Source: Alphaproteobacteria bacterium
Lineage (GTDB): Bacteria > Pseudomonadota > Alphaproteobacteria > Puniceispirillales > Puniceispirillaceae
DNA: 6,494 nucleotides
Reading direction: 5' to 3'
NCBI GenBank assembly: GCA_016780695.1
Contig: JADHLK010000078.1
Span: forward strand, 1-6,494
A program made the position numbers and the translations under genes. The notes beneath the pieces are model-generated. The model did not search any database, was not told where the DNA came from, and saw nothing but the letters and a program-made list of their open reading frames with translations. Shown here piece after piece: positions 1 to 5,828 of the stretch; the stretch's first letter is position 1, and each line of letters starts with the position of its first letter.

Positions 1-347
1 AGCTGCCAAGACAAGATGGCAAAGAAAACAGCCGTGACCAGCGCGGCGAGCACTTCCAGCCAGGCATTGCCGCGCGGGCCAAGCAGCTTGCCCAGAACCC
101 GCACCGTCACATTGGTCTGACGCAACAGGCCAGCGGGAAAACAGCTGGCTATCACTATCGGAAAAACCACTTCACTGTAATCGGAAAAACCGGAAATACG
201 CGGCACGCCAAGATACCGTGCCGCCCCATCGTAGAAAATCAACAGCCCCATGACCAGCAGCCCCAGAAAACCAACAAGGGCGGTCGTCTGGGTCAGCCGG
301 TCAATGCGTTTCGCCAGCAAATAATCTTGGCTCTCTGGGCTGTGCAA
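1..347 (-). CDS. dctQ: TRAP transporter small permease (DctQ family), partial
   Basis: This is the small membrane subunit of a tripartite ATP-independent periplasmic (TRAP) transporter. It sits in the inner membrane and works with the large permease DctM and the periplasmic binding protein DctP. The first 115 codons are present; the 3' end lies beyond the left edge. Three hydrophobic segments are visible, at about residues 21-40, 58-75 and 96-114. The family normally has four, so the last is probably missing with the cut end. A family-typical stretch lies between segments 1 and 2, including FYDGAARYLGVP and a following SDYSEVVFP. The start is read as TTG at 347-345, because the frame is closed by the dctP stop 12 bases upstream and the only codons between are GAG, ATC, GCT and ATC. 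An AGGAG that overlaps the dctP stop lies nine bases before the TTG. Identification rests on hydrophobicity, motif resemblance and position after dctP. Confidence 0.85.
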   Translation of the reverse strand, partial: MHSPESQDYLLAKRIDRLTQTTALVGFLGLLVMGLLIFYDGAARYLGVPRISGFSDYSEVVFPIVIASCFPAGLLRQTNVTVRVLGKLLGPRGNAWLEVLAALVTAVFFAILSWQ

Positions 348-359
348 GATAGCGATCTC

Positions 360-1370
360 CTAGCGCATGGATTTCAGAATGGCCACCGCCGCATCATAGA
401 CAGCCTGACCGTTGGGTGTATCCTTGATCCAGGCCTCATGCACAAATTGCGAGGCGGCTGCGTATTTCTCAACCGTTGCAGCACTGGGAGAGATCATTTC
501 AATCCGGCCCTCTGCCTTGACATCCGAGCGGATTTTTTCACCCAGTTCTGTATAGGCAAAGCCGCCTGCCTTGGCCATGGCCAGTCCACCATGTTTCATG
601 ATCGCGTCCTGCGCCTTTTTGCCGAGGCTGTCCCATTTCTTCTGGTTCATCAGCAGCAGGAACGGGATTGTGCCAGTCGGCACCGAATAGGCCTGATTGA
701 CCAGCGGCATGGTCTTGAAGGTGCGCATACCTGTCCAGCCCTGAATAACGCCGTCAATCGTGCCGCGGTTGAGCGCTTCATTCATTTCAGCAGAGCTCAG
801 CGTCTGCGGGGCCGCGCCCAGACTTGTCAGCCAGCTGGCATGAATACCGCCTGCTGATCTGATCTTCATGTTTTTCAGATCCTCCAGGCTGGAAATCTTG
901 TTGCGCATGAACAGCGCGTTCGGCTCAGCTGCAAAAAATCCGATAACATGAACCCCGTCAAAGCCAGTCAGCAAGCCCTGCTCATGCAGCTTCCAGCCGA
1001 CAACTGAGGCTTCTTCAGCACTGCGGAACAGGAAGGGAAGCTCAAAAATACCCATTTCCGGGAACTGGCCTGCGGTATAGCCAGGCAACACCCAGCTGAC
1101 ATCGATAACGCCATTCTGGGTCAGCTCAAACTGCTTGAACGGGCTTTTGCCGAGCGTGCCGCCCCAAAAACCCTGCATCCGCACCTGATCGCTGGCTTCA
1201 CCGCCGACAGCCTCCATCCAGGGTTTGATAACCCGTGAGACACCAACAGACTGTTCCGGCACAAAAGTGCCCACCTTGATCAAATCCTGGGCCGACACCG
1301 ATACCGATCCGGCCAGCAAGGCCCCGGCAGCCAGCAAGCCGCCAGCCAACAGATTGATAATTTTTTTCAT
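360..1370 (-). CDS. dctP: TRAP transporter solute-binding protein (DctP family)
   Basis: This periplasmic protein captures the substrate, usually a carboxylate, and delivers it to the DctQM permease. The 336-residue length is normal for the family. Residues 1-27 form a clear signal peptide: KK at positions 2-3, a Leu/Ala/Gly-rich core, and probable cleavage after VSA27. The mature part shows the DctP pattern: PFLFRSAEEA at 112-121, then MKIRSAGG, in which R171 is the expected carboxylate-contacting arginine, then EALNRGTIDGVIQGW at 198-212. The start is supported by an AGGAGG five bases upstream. It follows the dehydrogenase gene after 77 bases and leads straight into dctQ, so the four genes probably share one transcript. 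The substrate is unknown. The neighbouring monooxygenase and dehydrogenase suggest an organic acid that is later hydroxylated, but this is inference from context only. Confidence 0.94.
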   Translation of the reverse strand: MKKIINLLAGGLLAAGALLAGSVSVSAQDLIKVGTFVPEQSVGVSRVIKPWMEAVGGEASDQVRMQGFWGGTLGKSPFKQFELTQNGVIDVSWVLPGYTAGQFPEMGIFELPFLFRSAEEASVVGWKLHEQGLLTGFDGVHVIGFFAAEPNALFMRNKISSLEDLKNMKIRSAGGIHASWLTSLGAAPQTLSSAEMNEALNRGTIDGVIQGWTGMRTFKTMPLVNQAYSVPTGTIPFLLLMNQKKWDSLGKKAQDAIMKHGGLAMAKAGGFAYTELGEKIRSDVKAEGRIEMISPSAATVEKYAAASQFVHEAWIKDTPNGQAVYDAAVAILKSMR

Positions 1371-1375
1371 TGTTT

Positions 1376-1381
1376 CCTCCT
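1376..1381 (-). promoter_or_regulatory. Strong ribosome binding site of dctP
   Basis: A perfect AGGAGG on the minus strand lies five bases before the dctP ATG. It is the best Shine-Dalgarno match in the left-hand gene group. That fits a binding protein made in excess over the permease and the enzymes. Confidence 0.8.
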
Positions 1382-1416
1382 TTTGATGCTGGATTCCCCC
1401 TCGCCTGCCAAAACCC

Positions 1417-1442
1417 AGCTATTCGGACAGACCAATACAGCT
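1417..1442 (-). other. Imperfect hairpin after the dehydrogenase stop
   Basis: Six bases beyond the dehydrogenase stop, AGCT, ATT and GG on the left pair with CC, AAT and AGCT on the right around a five-base loop. There is one bulged base on one arm and two on the other. No T run follows in the direction of transcription, so it is not a convincing intrinsic terminator. It could be an mRNA-processing or partial attenuation element between the enzyme genes and the more strongly translated dctP. It may also be chance. Confidence 0.3.
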
Positions 1443-1447
1443 TCAAT

Positions 1448-2170
1448 CTAGGTCATGAAACTGCCTCCGTTGATATGCAGCGTCTGCCCGGTGATATAGC
1501 CAGCCGCATCCGATAACAAGAACAGGATAGGCCCGGCAATATCCTCCGGCAGGGCAATGCGCCCCAATGGAATTGAGGCCGCATAAGCGTCCATGTCAAA
1601 CCGCGGGGCACCCTGCTCATCTGAACGGCCTGTGCCACCGCGCAAAAAGGCCGTATCCACGGCAGCAGGGGCTACCGCATTAACTCTCATATTCGGGGCC
1701 AGCTCAAGCGCCAGCTGCCGCGTCATGGCTGAAATACCGGCCTTGGATATCGCATAAGGCCCATAGCCGGGACGCGCAAAATGCCCCAGCCCGGAACTGG
1801 TCAACACCATCGCCCCACCTGCCCGGACAAGCGGCCCTATTACCCGTGCCGCAAAAAACACCGCATCCAGATTGCCAGTGATGATCTCAGCCCAGCTGGC
1901 CTCCTGCGTATCGAGCAGCGGCTGATTCTCACCCATAAAGCCTGCCAGATTGACGAACCCGTCTATGGCATCCGGCAAATGGGCCAGCGCGGCCCGCAGG
2001 CTGGCCGGGTCGCTGGCATCAACGGCAAAGGCCGGTTGTTCTGGTTGATGGCGCTCTATTGAGGCGGCAAGATCCAACACAATCGGCTGATAGCCCGCTG
2101 CCTCTGCCTGGCTGGTCACCGCCCGTCCGATGCCACCGCATCCGCCGAGGATAACCAGCGCCCGGCTCAT
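1448..2170 (-). CDS. Short-chain dehydrogenase/reductase (SDR family)
   Basis: This is a predicted cytoplasmic NAD(P)-dependent oxidoreductase of 240 residues, the usual size of a classical SDR. The N-terminal nucleotide-binding loop reads GGCGGIG (9-15), a variant of TGxxxGxG. D33 at the end of the second strand suggests preference for NAD over NADP. A VNLAG (73-77) replaces the common NNAG. The catalytic set appears complete: N100, S126, Y139 and K143 (YAISK). The C-terminal part has the typical AGYITGQTLHINGG (223-236). Its ATG overlaps the TGA of the upstream monooxygenase gene as ATGA, so the two are probably translationally coupled and act on the same substrate. It may dehydrogenate an alcohol or dihydrodiol, or reduce a keto group made in the same pathway. 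The specific reaction cannot be assigned. Confidence 0.93.
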   Translation of the reverse strand: MSRALVILGGCGGIGRAVTSQAEAAGYQPIVLDLAASIERHQPEQPAFAVDASDPASLRAALAHLPDAIDGFVNLAGFMGENQPLLDTQEASWAEIITGNLDAVFFAARVIGPLVRAGGAMVLTSSGLGHFARPGYGPYAISKAGISAMTRQLALELAPNMRVNAVAPAAVDTAFLRGGTGRSDEQGAPRFDMDAYAASIPLGRIALPEDIAGPILFLLSDAAGYITGQTLHINGGSFMT

Positions 2171-3360
2171 GCCAGCGCCTGCGCCCGGCGCAGCCCCTCT
2201 ATCATTGATGAGCGCAACAGAAAATCACGCGCCCGTCCGCTATCGCTGGCAATCGCCTGCAGCTCTTTCAGATGGGCCTGCTTTTGGGCTGCTGATTTAT
2301 TCATCATGCGCGACCGGTTCTGGTCTGCCTGACCGCCAATATCATCACGGGCAATAGGCTGACGCTGGCGTTGATATTGCGTCAATAACGCGGGCGCACC
2401 CCCATTGGCCAAAGCGGTGATTTTATCAGCCAGACAAAAAGCATCATGGATACCGCCATTCATCCCCATCCCGCCTTTCGGGCTGTTCAGATGGGCGGCA
2501 TCTCCGGCCAGCAATAAGCGTCCTTGCACATAATGCGTGGCCACCCGCCGGTGAATCCGGTAGATACGCTTTTCAATAATTTCCAGCTGCTGGCCATCTG
2601 CGAAAGCCTGCGGCCCGATTATTTCAACCACCGCTTCTCTGATAGCGGCATCTTCCATCGCGTCCTCAACGCTCTGCCCGGCTTTTGGATGCAGCGAAAT
2701 ACGCCAGACATCCGGCAGGCGCAGCAGGGAAAATGTTCCCTCATCCTTCCAGATGTAATTGACCCCGGACAACCCGTCCAAATGATCCTCAAAGGGGAAA
2801 TGGGTGGTTACCAGCAAAGTGGTTTCCGGATAGGTTTTGCCCTCAAACCCCACCCCCATCGCCTCTCGGACGATGCTGCGCGCACCATCGCATCCGACAA
2901 CCAACGCGCCGCGCACCACTTTATCGCCTGCGGTTACGCTCACCCCGTCTGCATCTTCTTCCACCCGGCTGACCGGATGGCTGAAATGACAGATCCCGTC
3001 TGGCAACCTCTCATAGAGCGCCCGGCTCAAAACTGCCTGACGGCATTGCAATCGCCAGGGATAGTCTGTGTCCTCTTTCAGCACGGCCAGATCAAATTCA
3101 GCCCGCTGCGAGGTGCTGTGCATCCGAATTTGCCAGGTCGGGGTGATCTGACCTGCCTCATGCAGCTGCGCGGTGATACCCGACGGGGCCAGCATATCCA
3201 GCGTGGGCGGATGAAAGGTCGAGGCACGCAGCTGATCACTGATCTCCGGCTCAGCCTCAAACAGCTGCACCGGCACACCGGATCCCTGCAACAGCCAGGC
3301 CAGCGTCAAGCCAACCGGACCACCCCCCACAATAATAACCGGACCCTTAATATAACTCAT
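2167..3360 (-). CDS. FAD-dependent monooxygenase (class A flavoprotein hydroxylase)
   Basis: This is a predicted cytoplasmic single-component flavin hydroxylase that uses NAD(P)H and oxygen to hydroxylate an aromatic or similar substrate. It has 397 residues, the size of p-hydroxybenzoate and salicylate hydroxylase relatives. All three family signatures are visible: the FAD dinucleotide fold GGGPVG (12-17) with E35 for the ribose, the DG motif VVGCDGARSIVR (154-165) and the GD motif LLLAGDAAHLNSPKGGMGMN (282-301). The C-terminal tail after about residue 345 is charged and lacks the extra thioredoxin-like domain of longer phenol hydroxylases. The first strand begins at residue 7, so the ATG at 3360 is sensible, although no clear Shine-Dalgarno precedes it. 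It overlaps the dehydrogenase start by four bases and is the first gene after a 69-base gap. An aromatic substrate is the family-based guess; ubiquinone-type or antibiotic-modifying hydroxylases share the fold. Confidence 0.93.
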   Translation of the reverse strand: MSYIKGPVIIVGGGPVGLTLAWLLQGSGVPVQLFEAEPEISDQLRASTFHPPTLDMLAPSGITAQLHEAGQITPTWQIRMHSTSQRAEFDLAVLKEDTDYPWRLQCRQAVLSRALYERLPDGICHFSHPVSRVEEDADGVSVTAGDKVVRGALVVGCDGARSIVREAMGVGFEGKTYPETTLLVTTHFPFEDHLDGLSGVNYIWKDEGTFSLLRLPDVWRISLHPKAGQSVEDAMEDAAIREAVVEIIGPQAFADGQQLEIIEKRIYRIHRRVATHYVQGRLLLAGDAAHLNSPKGGMGMNGGIHDAFCLADKITALANGGAPALLTQYQRQRQPIARDDIGGQADQNRSRMMNKSAAQKQAHLKELQAIASDSGRARDFLLRSSMIEGLRRAQALA

Positions 3361-3429
3361 ACGCCAGATGGTAGTTTAACTCTAAAATAGTTGTAAAGCT
3401 GAATCTGATGTCCGGCTGGCCAGCCCTTG
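3361..3429 (-). promoter_or_regulatory. Possible promoter/operator region for the monooxygenase operon
   Basis: The 69 bases between arsC and the monooxygenase gene are more AT-rich than their surroundings. On the minus strand a TTTACA lies 18 bases before TACCAT, a weak match to -35 and -10 boxes. Between them is an imperfect 15-base palindrome (AACT arms at 3378-3381 and 3389-3392) of the sort bound by dimeric regulators. No regulator gene is present in the window. Alternatively, the gap is only a spacer and arsC belongs to the same transcript. Confidence 0.3.
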
Positions 3430-3777
3430 CTAGAGCAGCGCCAGCACATTTTCAGGCGGCCGCCCCAGCACCGCCCGGTTGCCGACAATCACTACCGGCC
3501 TTTCGATCACCTTTGGATAGCGGGAAAGCAATTCCAGACAGGCCGCCATATCCCCGGCCAGACCGGCAAAATGTTCCTTGTAATCAGCTTCCCCCTTGCG
3601 CAGCAGGACAGCAACCGGCTGGCCCAGCAAATCCAACAGCTGGCGCAATTCTGTCACATCAGGCGGGTCTTCCAGATAGAGCCGGATGGTTGGCACGATT
3701 CCCCGTTCGGTTAAAAGGGCCAGCGTCTGGCGCGATTTGCTGCAGCGCGGATTATGCCAGATAGTTATCTCGGACAT
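3430..3777 (-). CDS. arsC: ArsC-family arsenate reductase (glutaredoxin-coupled type)
   Basis: This 115-residue cytoplasmic protein belongs to the thioredoxin-fold ArsC family, in which arsenate is reduced to arsenite with glutathione and glutaredoxin. The active-site loop reads HNPRCSKSRQTL (8-19), with the reactive cysteine at C12. The three arginines that bind arsenate in the enterobacterial enzyme have counterparts at R60 (LLRKGEADYKE), R93 (IERPVVIVGN) and R106 (LGRPPENV). The short length resembles chromosomal YfgD-type members rather than the 141-residue plasmid enzyme. A GGGGG stretch nine bases before the ATG may serve as the ribosome binding site. No arsB, acr3 or arsR gene is nearby, so a dedicated arsenic-resistance operon is not evident here. 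The divergent GST neighbour is compatible with a general thiol-stress role. Family assignment is firm; the arsenate substrate is inferred. Confidence 0.93.
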   Translation of the reverse strand: MSEITIWHNPRCSKSRQTLALLTERGIVPTIRLYLEDPPDVTELRQLLDLLGQPVAVLLRKGEADYKEHFAGLAGDMAACLELLSRYPKVIERPVVIVGNRAVLGRPPENVLALL

Positions 3778-3939
3778 GGGACATTACCCCCTTGCAAGCT
3801 GGTCGGTTGGTTGGGCCTGCCGGATGGCAAGTCTGACATTATCATCTGGCTTGTGCAAGCCGGGGCCAGGGGTCTATGCTTTTTTTGGATGGCCGACGCG
3901 GCCAGCCTCATTTTATTCCAGACGCAAAAAGAGGGCCCG
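3778..3939. promoter_or_regulatory. Divergent intergenic region with two similar palindromes
   Basis: These 162 bases separate the starts of arsC (minus) and the GST gene (plus) and must hold the promoter for the GST. Two related dyads occur: CTTGCAAG at 3791-3798, next to the arsC ribosome site, and GGCTTGTGCAAGCC at 3848-3861, a perfect six-base inverted repeat around TG. Both share CTTG/CAAG half-sites about 57 bases apart, which could be paired operator sites. I could not find a convincing -35/-10 pair in either direction. Confidence 0.35.
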
Positions 3940-4584
3940 ATGGCAACCACATCTCTGTTACAGCTTTATTCCTCACCCGCCTCCCCGTTTGGCCGCAAAA
4001 TTCTGCTGGCAGCCCATTGCCTCGGTCTGGCAGACAGGCTGCAAGTGATCCACTCAGATACCAATGACCCGCAAGATGCCAACCGGCGGCTGAACCCGCT
4101 GGGCAAGATACCGACATTGCAAACGCCGGACGGTGTGCTGTATGACAGCCGGGTGATTTTGAATTTCCTAGATCAGCAAGCCCCCGGCCAGCTATTCAGC
4201 TTGGATGCAGCCGCCCGGCTGAAGACCGAGACCGAGGCCGCGCTGGCGGACGGGATAATGGATGCGGCGATATTAATCGTCTATGAAAGCCGGTTCCGGC
4301 CGGAAACGCATTTCGTTGAAGATTTTGTGGAATATCAGCGCGATAAGATACGTCGCGCGCTACACTCTGTTGAAGCCAGCCAGCCTGCCTATGGGCGGGC
4401 CGCACAGCCGGATGCTGGCCAGATTGGGCTGGCCTGTGCGCTGGATTATCTGGATTTGCGCGGGCAGCTGGACTGGCGGGCTGAAGCGCCCTCGCTGACC
4501 GGCTGGATGGCCGGTTTTGCAGCGGATGTGCCAGGCTATCACGCAACCTTGCCGCCCGGCATCCCACCCGCCCCCTGGCACTGA
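3940..4584 (+). CDS. Glutathione S-transferase family protein
   Basis: This is a 214-residue cytoplasmic protein with a glutathione transferase layout. The N-terminal thioredoxin-like half begins LLQLYSSPASPFGRKILLAA (6-25), where S15 sits at the position of the catalytic serine or cysteine. The glutathione-site loop NPLGKIPTL (52-60) carries the cis-proline P58, followed by YDSRVI (68-73), in which D69-S70 corresponds to the usual glutamate/aspartate-serine pair that holds the gamma-glutamyl group. The helical C-terminal half includes the hydrophobic core stretch GQIGLACALDYLD (160-172). I chose the ATG at 3940 because AAAAGAGGG lies just upstream and the fold starts within ten residues. The frame stays open further back to 3754, but that would add 62 residues unlike the family and overlap arsC. 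It probably conjugates or reduces small electrophiles; the specific class and substrate are not determinable. Confidence 0.92.
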   Translation: MATTSLLQLYSSPASPFGRKILLAAHCLGLADRLQVIHSDTNDPQDANRRLNPLGKIPTLQTPDGVLYDSRVILNFLDQQAPGQLFSLDAAARLKTETEAALADGIMDAAILIVYESRFRPETHFVEDFVEYQRDKIRRALHSVEASQPAYGRAAQPDAGQIGLACALDYLDLRGQLDWRAEAPSLTGWMAGFAADVPGYHATLPPGIPPAPWH

Positions 4585-4624
4585 CCTCTCCCGGCCGGAG
4601 ACTGTCTGAACAGGGTCAGGCCAG
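4575..4624 (+). other. Sequence that can fold as a three-way junction at the GST 3' end
   Basis: An outer stem pairs CTGGC-A-CTGACC (4575-4586) with GGTCAGGCCAG (4614-4624), giving 11 base pairs with a single bulged A. Inside it, TCTCC/GGAGA forms a hairpin with a five-base loop (4587-4601), and CTGT/ACAG forms a second with a four-base loop (4602-4613). The three helices abut with no unpaired junction bases. The left arm includes the last codons and stop of the GST gene. No T run follows on either strand, so a standard intrinsic terminator is not supported. It could mark an mRNA 3' end between the two convergent genes. Confidence 0.4.
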
Positions 4625-4645
4625 CCGCCCGGCTATAGCAGTCAT

Positions 4646-4681
4646 TCAGCAATATTTTTCTGCTCAGCAATATTTTTCTGG
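4646..4681 (-). repeat. 18-bp tandem duplication spanning the aldo/keto reductase stop
   Basis: TCAGCAATATTTTTCTG occurs twice, at 4646-4662 and 4664-4680. Counted as 18-base units, the copies differ only in the last base. Read on the minus strand, each unit encodes E-K-Y-C-stop in the same frame. The reductase therefore ends at the first copy and a second, in-frame copy with its own TGA lies directly after it. This looks like a recent slippage or duplication event. Confidence 0.9.
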
Positions 4682-5668
4682 GCCGTGCCATTGTTCTTCG
4701 GAATAGCGCTCGCCATGCGCCCAGCCGACTGGCAGCACCTTATCGATGGCGGCCAGCAAATCATCGCCCAGCGGAGCCACTGCCCCTTGTGCCAGCTCAG
4801 CCAGATGCTTGGCTGATTTGGTGCCCGGTATCGGCAGAATAGGCGGCCCCTGTGCCAAGAGCCAGCCTATCGCCAGCGCCGCCGCGGGCCTCCCCGCCTC
4901 TGCGGCCAGCGCCCGAAACTTATCTGTTATCGCAAGATTGGCCGAAAGGTTTGGCTCCATAAAACGCGGATTACCCCGTAAAAAGGCAATCTCGGCAACC
5001 TGCTCTGCCCGGTAGGGCCGATCTGTCAGCAACCCGCGCCCGACCGGGCTAAACGCCACCAGCGCCGTGCCCAGCTCAGCACAGGTCTGGACCAGCCCCA
5101 ATTCCGGGTAGCGCACCGCCAGCGAATATTCAGATTGCACCGCCGCCACCGGATGCACCGCCGCGGCGCGCCGCAAGCTGGACGGGGCAATTTCCGAAAA
5201 GCCGAACTGGAGCAGCTTGCCCTTTTCCAGCATCCGCACCAGAAAGCCTGTCACCTCTTCTATTGGCAATTCTGGGTCGCGCCGGTGAATATAATAGAGA
5301 TCAATATAGTCGGTCTGCAGCCGGGCCAGCGATTTATCCAGCTCCGCTTCCAGATAGGCGAGGCTGTTATTGTAATAGCGCGCGCCGGTTTCCGGATGGC
5401 GGGCAATGCCGGCCTTGGTTGCGATATGCAGGTTTTGGCGCAACGCCGGGCCCTGTTCAGCCAAAAACTGGCCAATAAGCGTCTCGGAACGCCCACCTCC
5501 ATAGACATTGGCCGTATCGATATGGGTGATCCCCAGCTCCAGACAGGCGGTGAGCGTGGCAAATGCCTCCGCATCGCTCGCCGGGCCATAAAAATCGGAA
5601 AAGGACATCGCCCCCAATCCGAGGGCTGAAAGTGGCGGGCTGTTGGTTCCGATCTGGCGGTTCAGCAT
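4664..5668 (-). CDS. Aldo/keto reductase family oxidoreductase
   Basis: This is a predicted cytoplasmic NADP-dependent (beta/alpha)8-barrel oxidoreductase of 334 residues, normal for bacterial members that resemble potassium-channel beta subunits. Numbered from the chosen start, the catalytic tetrad is D51 and Y56 (HIDTANVYGGGRSE), K85 (IATKAG) and H128 (YYIHRRD). Cofactor-binding stretches include SEYSL (179-183), FSPVGRGLLT (206-215) and IPGTKSAKHL near residues 280-289. An ATG five codons upstream (5683) is in frame but has no ribosome site. The AAGGAG that lies in those codons is six bases before the ATG at 5668, so translation very likely starts there. The gene stands alone between a 290-base spacer and the convergent GST gene. 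It probably reduces aldehydes or ketones; the physiological substrate is unknown. The last codons and stop lie within a tandem duplication. Confidence 0.94.
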   Translation of the reverse strand: MLNRQIGTNSPPLSALGLGAMSFSDFYGPASDAEAFATLTACLELGITHIDTANVYGGGRSETLIGQFLAEQGPALRQNLHIATKAGIARHPETGARYYNNSLAYLEAELDKSLARLQTDYIDLYYIHRRDPELPIEEVTGFLVRMLEKGKLLQFGFSEIAPSSLRRAAAVHPVAAVQSEYSLAVRYPELGLVQTCAELGTALVAFSPVGRGLLTDRPYRAEQVAEIAFLRGNPRFMEPNLSANLAITDKFRALAAEAGRPAAALAIGWLLAQGPPILPIPGTKSAKHLAELAQGAVAPLGDDLLAAIDKVLPVGWAHGERYSEEQWHGPEKYC

Positions 5669-5674
5669 GGAAAA

Positions 5675-5680
5675 CTCCTT
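5675..5680 (-). promoter_or_regulatory. Ribosome binding site that fixes the aldo/keto reductase start
   Basis: AAGGAG on the minus strand is six bases before the ATG at 5668. It falls inside the codons that would follow the upstream ATG at 5683, so the longer reading would place its ribosome site within the coding sequence. The shorter start is preferred. Confidence 0.8.
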
Positions 5681-5681
5681 C

Positions 5682-5725
5682 ATTTTGGGCAGGTCTTACA
5701 GGGATTTTGGGAAGGTCTCACAGGC
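5682..5725 (-). repeat. 22-bp tandem repeat in the aldo/keto reductase leader
   Basis: Two adjacent 22-base units (5682-5703 and 5704-5725) match at 19 positions. On the plus strand both begin ATTTTGGG and contain AGGTCTTACAGG or AGGTCTCACAGG. They fill the stretch between the -10-like box and the ribosome binding site and would lie in the 5' untranslated RNA. They could be repeated operator half-sites, or a leader duplication without function. Confidence 0.85.
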
Positions 5726-5736
5726 GGGCGACCTCT

Positions 5737-5744
5737 ATTTTATA
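5737..5744 (-). promoter_or_regulatory. -10-like box upstream of the aldo/keto reductase
   Basis: TATAAAAT on the minus strand, about 70 bases before the start codon, is a good -10 match in an otherwise GC-rich segment. No acceptable -35 box lies 16 to 18 bases upstream, so the assignment is weak or depends on an activator or another sigma factor. The predicted transcript would begin just before the 22-bp tandem repeat. Confidence 0.35.
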
Positions 5745-5765
5745 CGCCAGCCAGCGCCAAGAGCG

Positions 5766-5798
5766 ACCGTTTTTTTGCACCATGCGGAAAAAAACAGT
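5766..5798 (-). repeat. AT-rich inverted repeat (T7/A7 hairpin)
   Basis: Seven T (5770-5776) face seven A (5788-5794) around an 11-base centre that can itself form a two-base-pair GC step. Flanking G69/C95, C67/G97 and A66/T98 (last two digits of position) extend the stem, and the minus-strand RNA gains a further G-U pair. It lies just upstream of the -10-like box. A T run follows no GC-rich stem in either direction, so it is not a clean terminator. It could be curved or easily melted DNA in front of a promoter. Confidence 0.5.
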
Positions 5799-5828
5799 GT
5801 CCGGGAAAAGTCCAATACAGAACTTACT

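Noticed and set aside
327..857. A 176-codon plus-strand open frame opposite dctP and the start of dctQ
   Set aside because: It spans the boundary of two well-supported minus-strand genes, and its product shows no domain pattern.
2524..3390. A 288-codon open frame on the plus strand opposite the monooxygenase
   Set aside because: The minus-strand frame carries all three flavin-hydroxylase signatures, while the plus-strand product has no recognisable motif. It is an antisense shadow in GC-rich coding DNA.
3430..3777. Part of an arsenic-resistance operon
   Set aside because: No arsenite pump or ArsR-like regulator is next to it. The neighbours are a flavin monooxygenase and a GST.
3754..3939. 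A 62-residue N-terminal extension of the GST
   Set aside because: It would overlap the arsC start on the other strand, shows no targeting signal or family similarity, and a ribosome site precedes the ATG at 3940.
5770..5798. Intrinsic terminator using the T7 or A7 runs
   Set aside because: Neither run is directly preceded by a GC-rich hairpin in its reading direction. The runs pair with each other instead.
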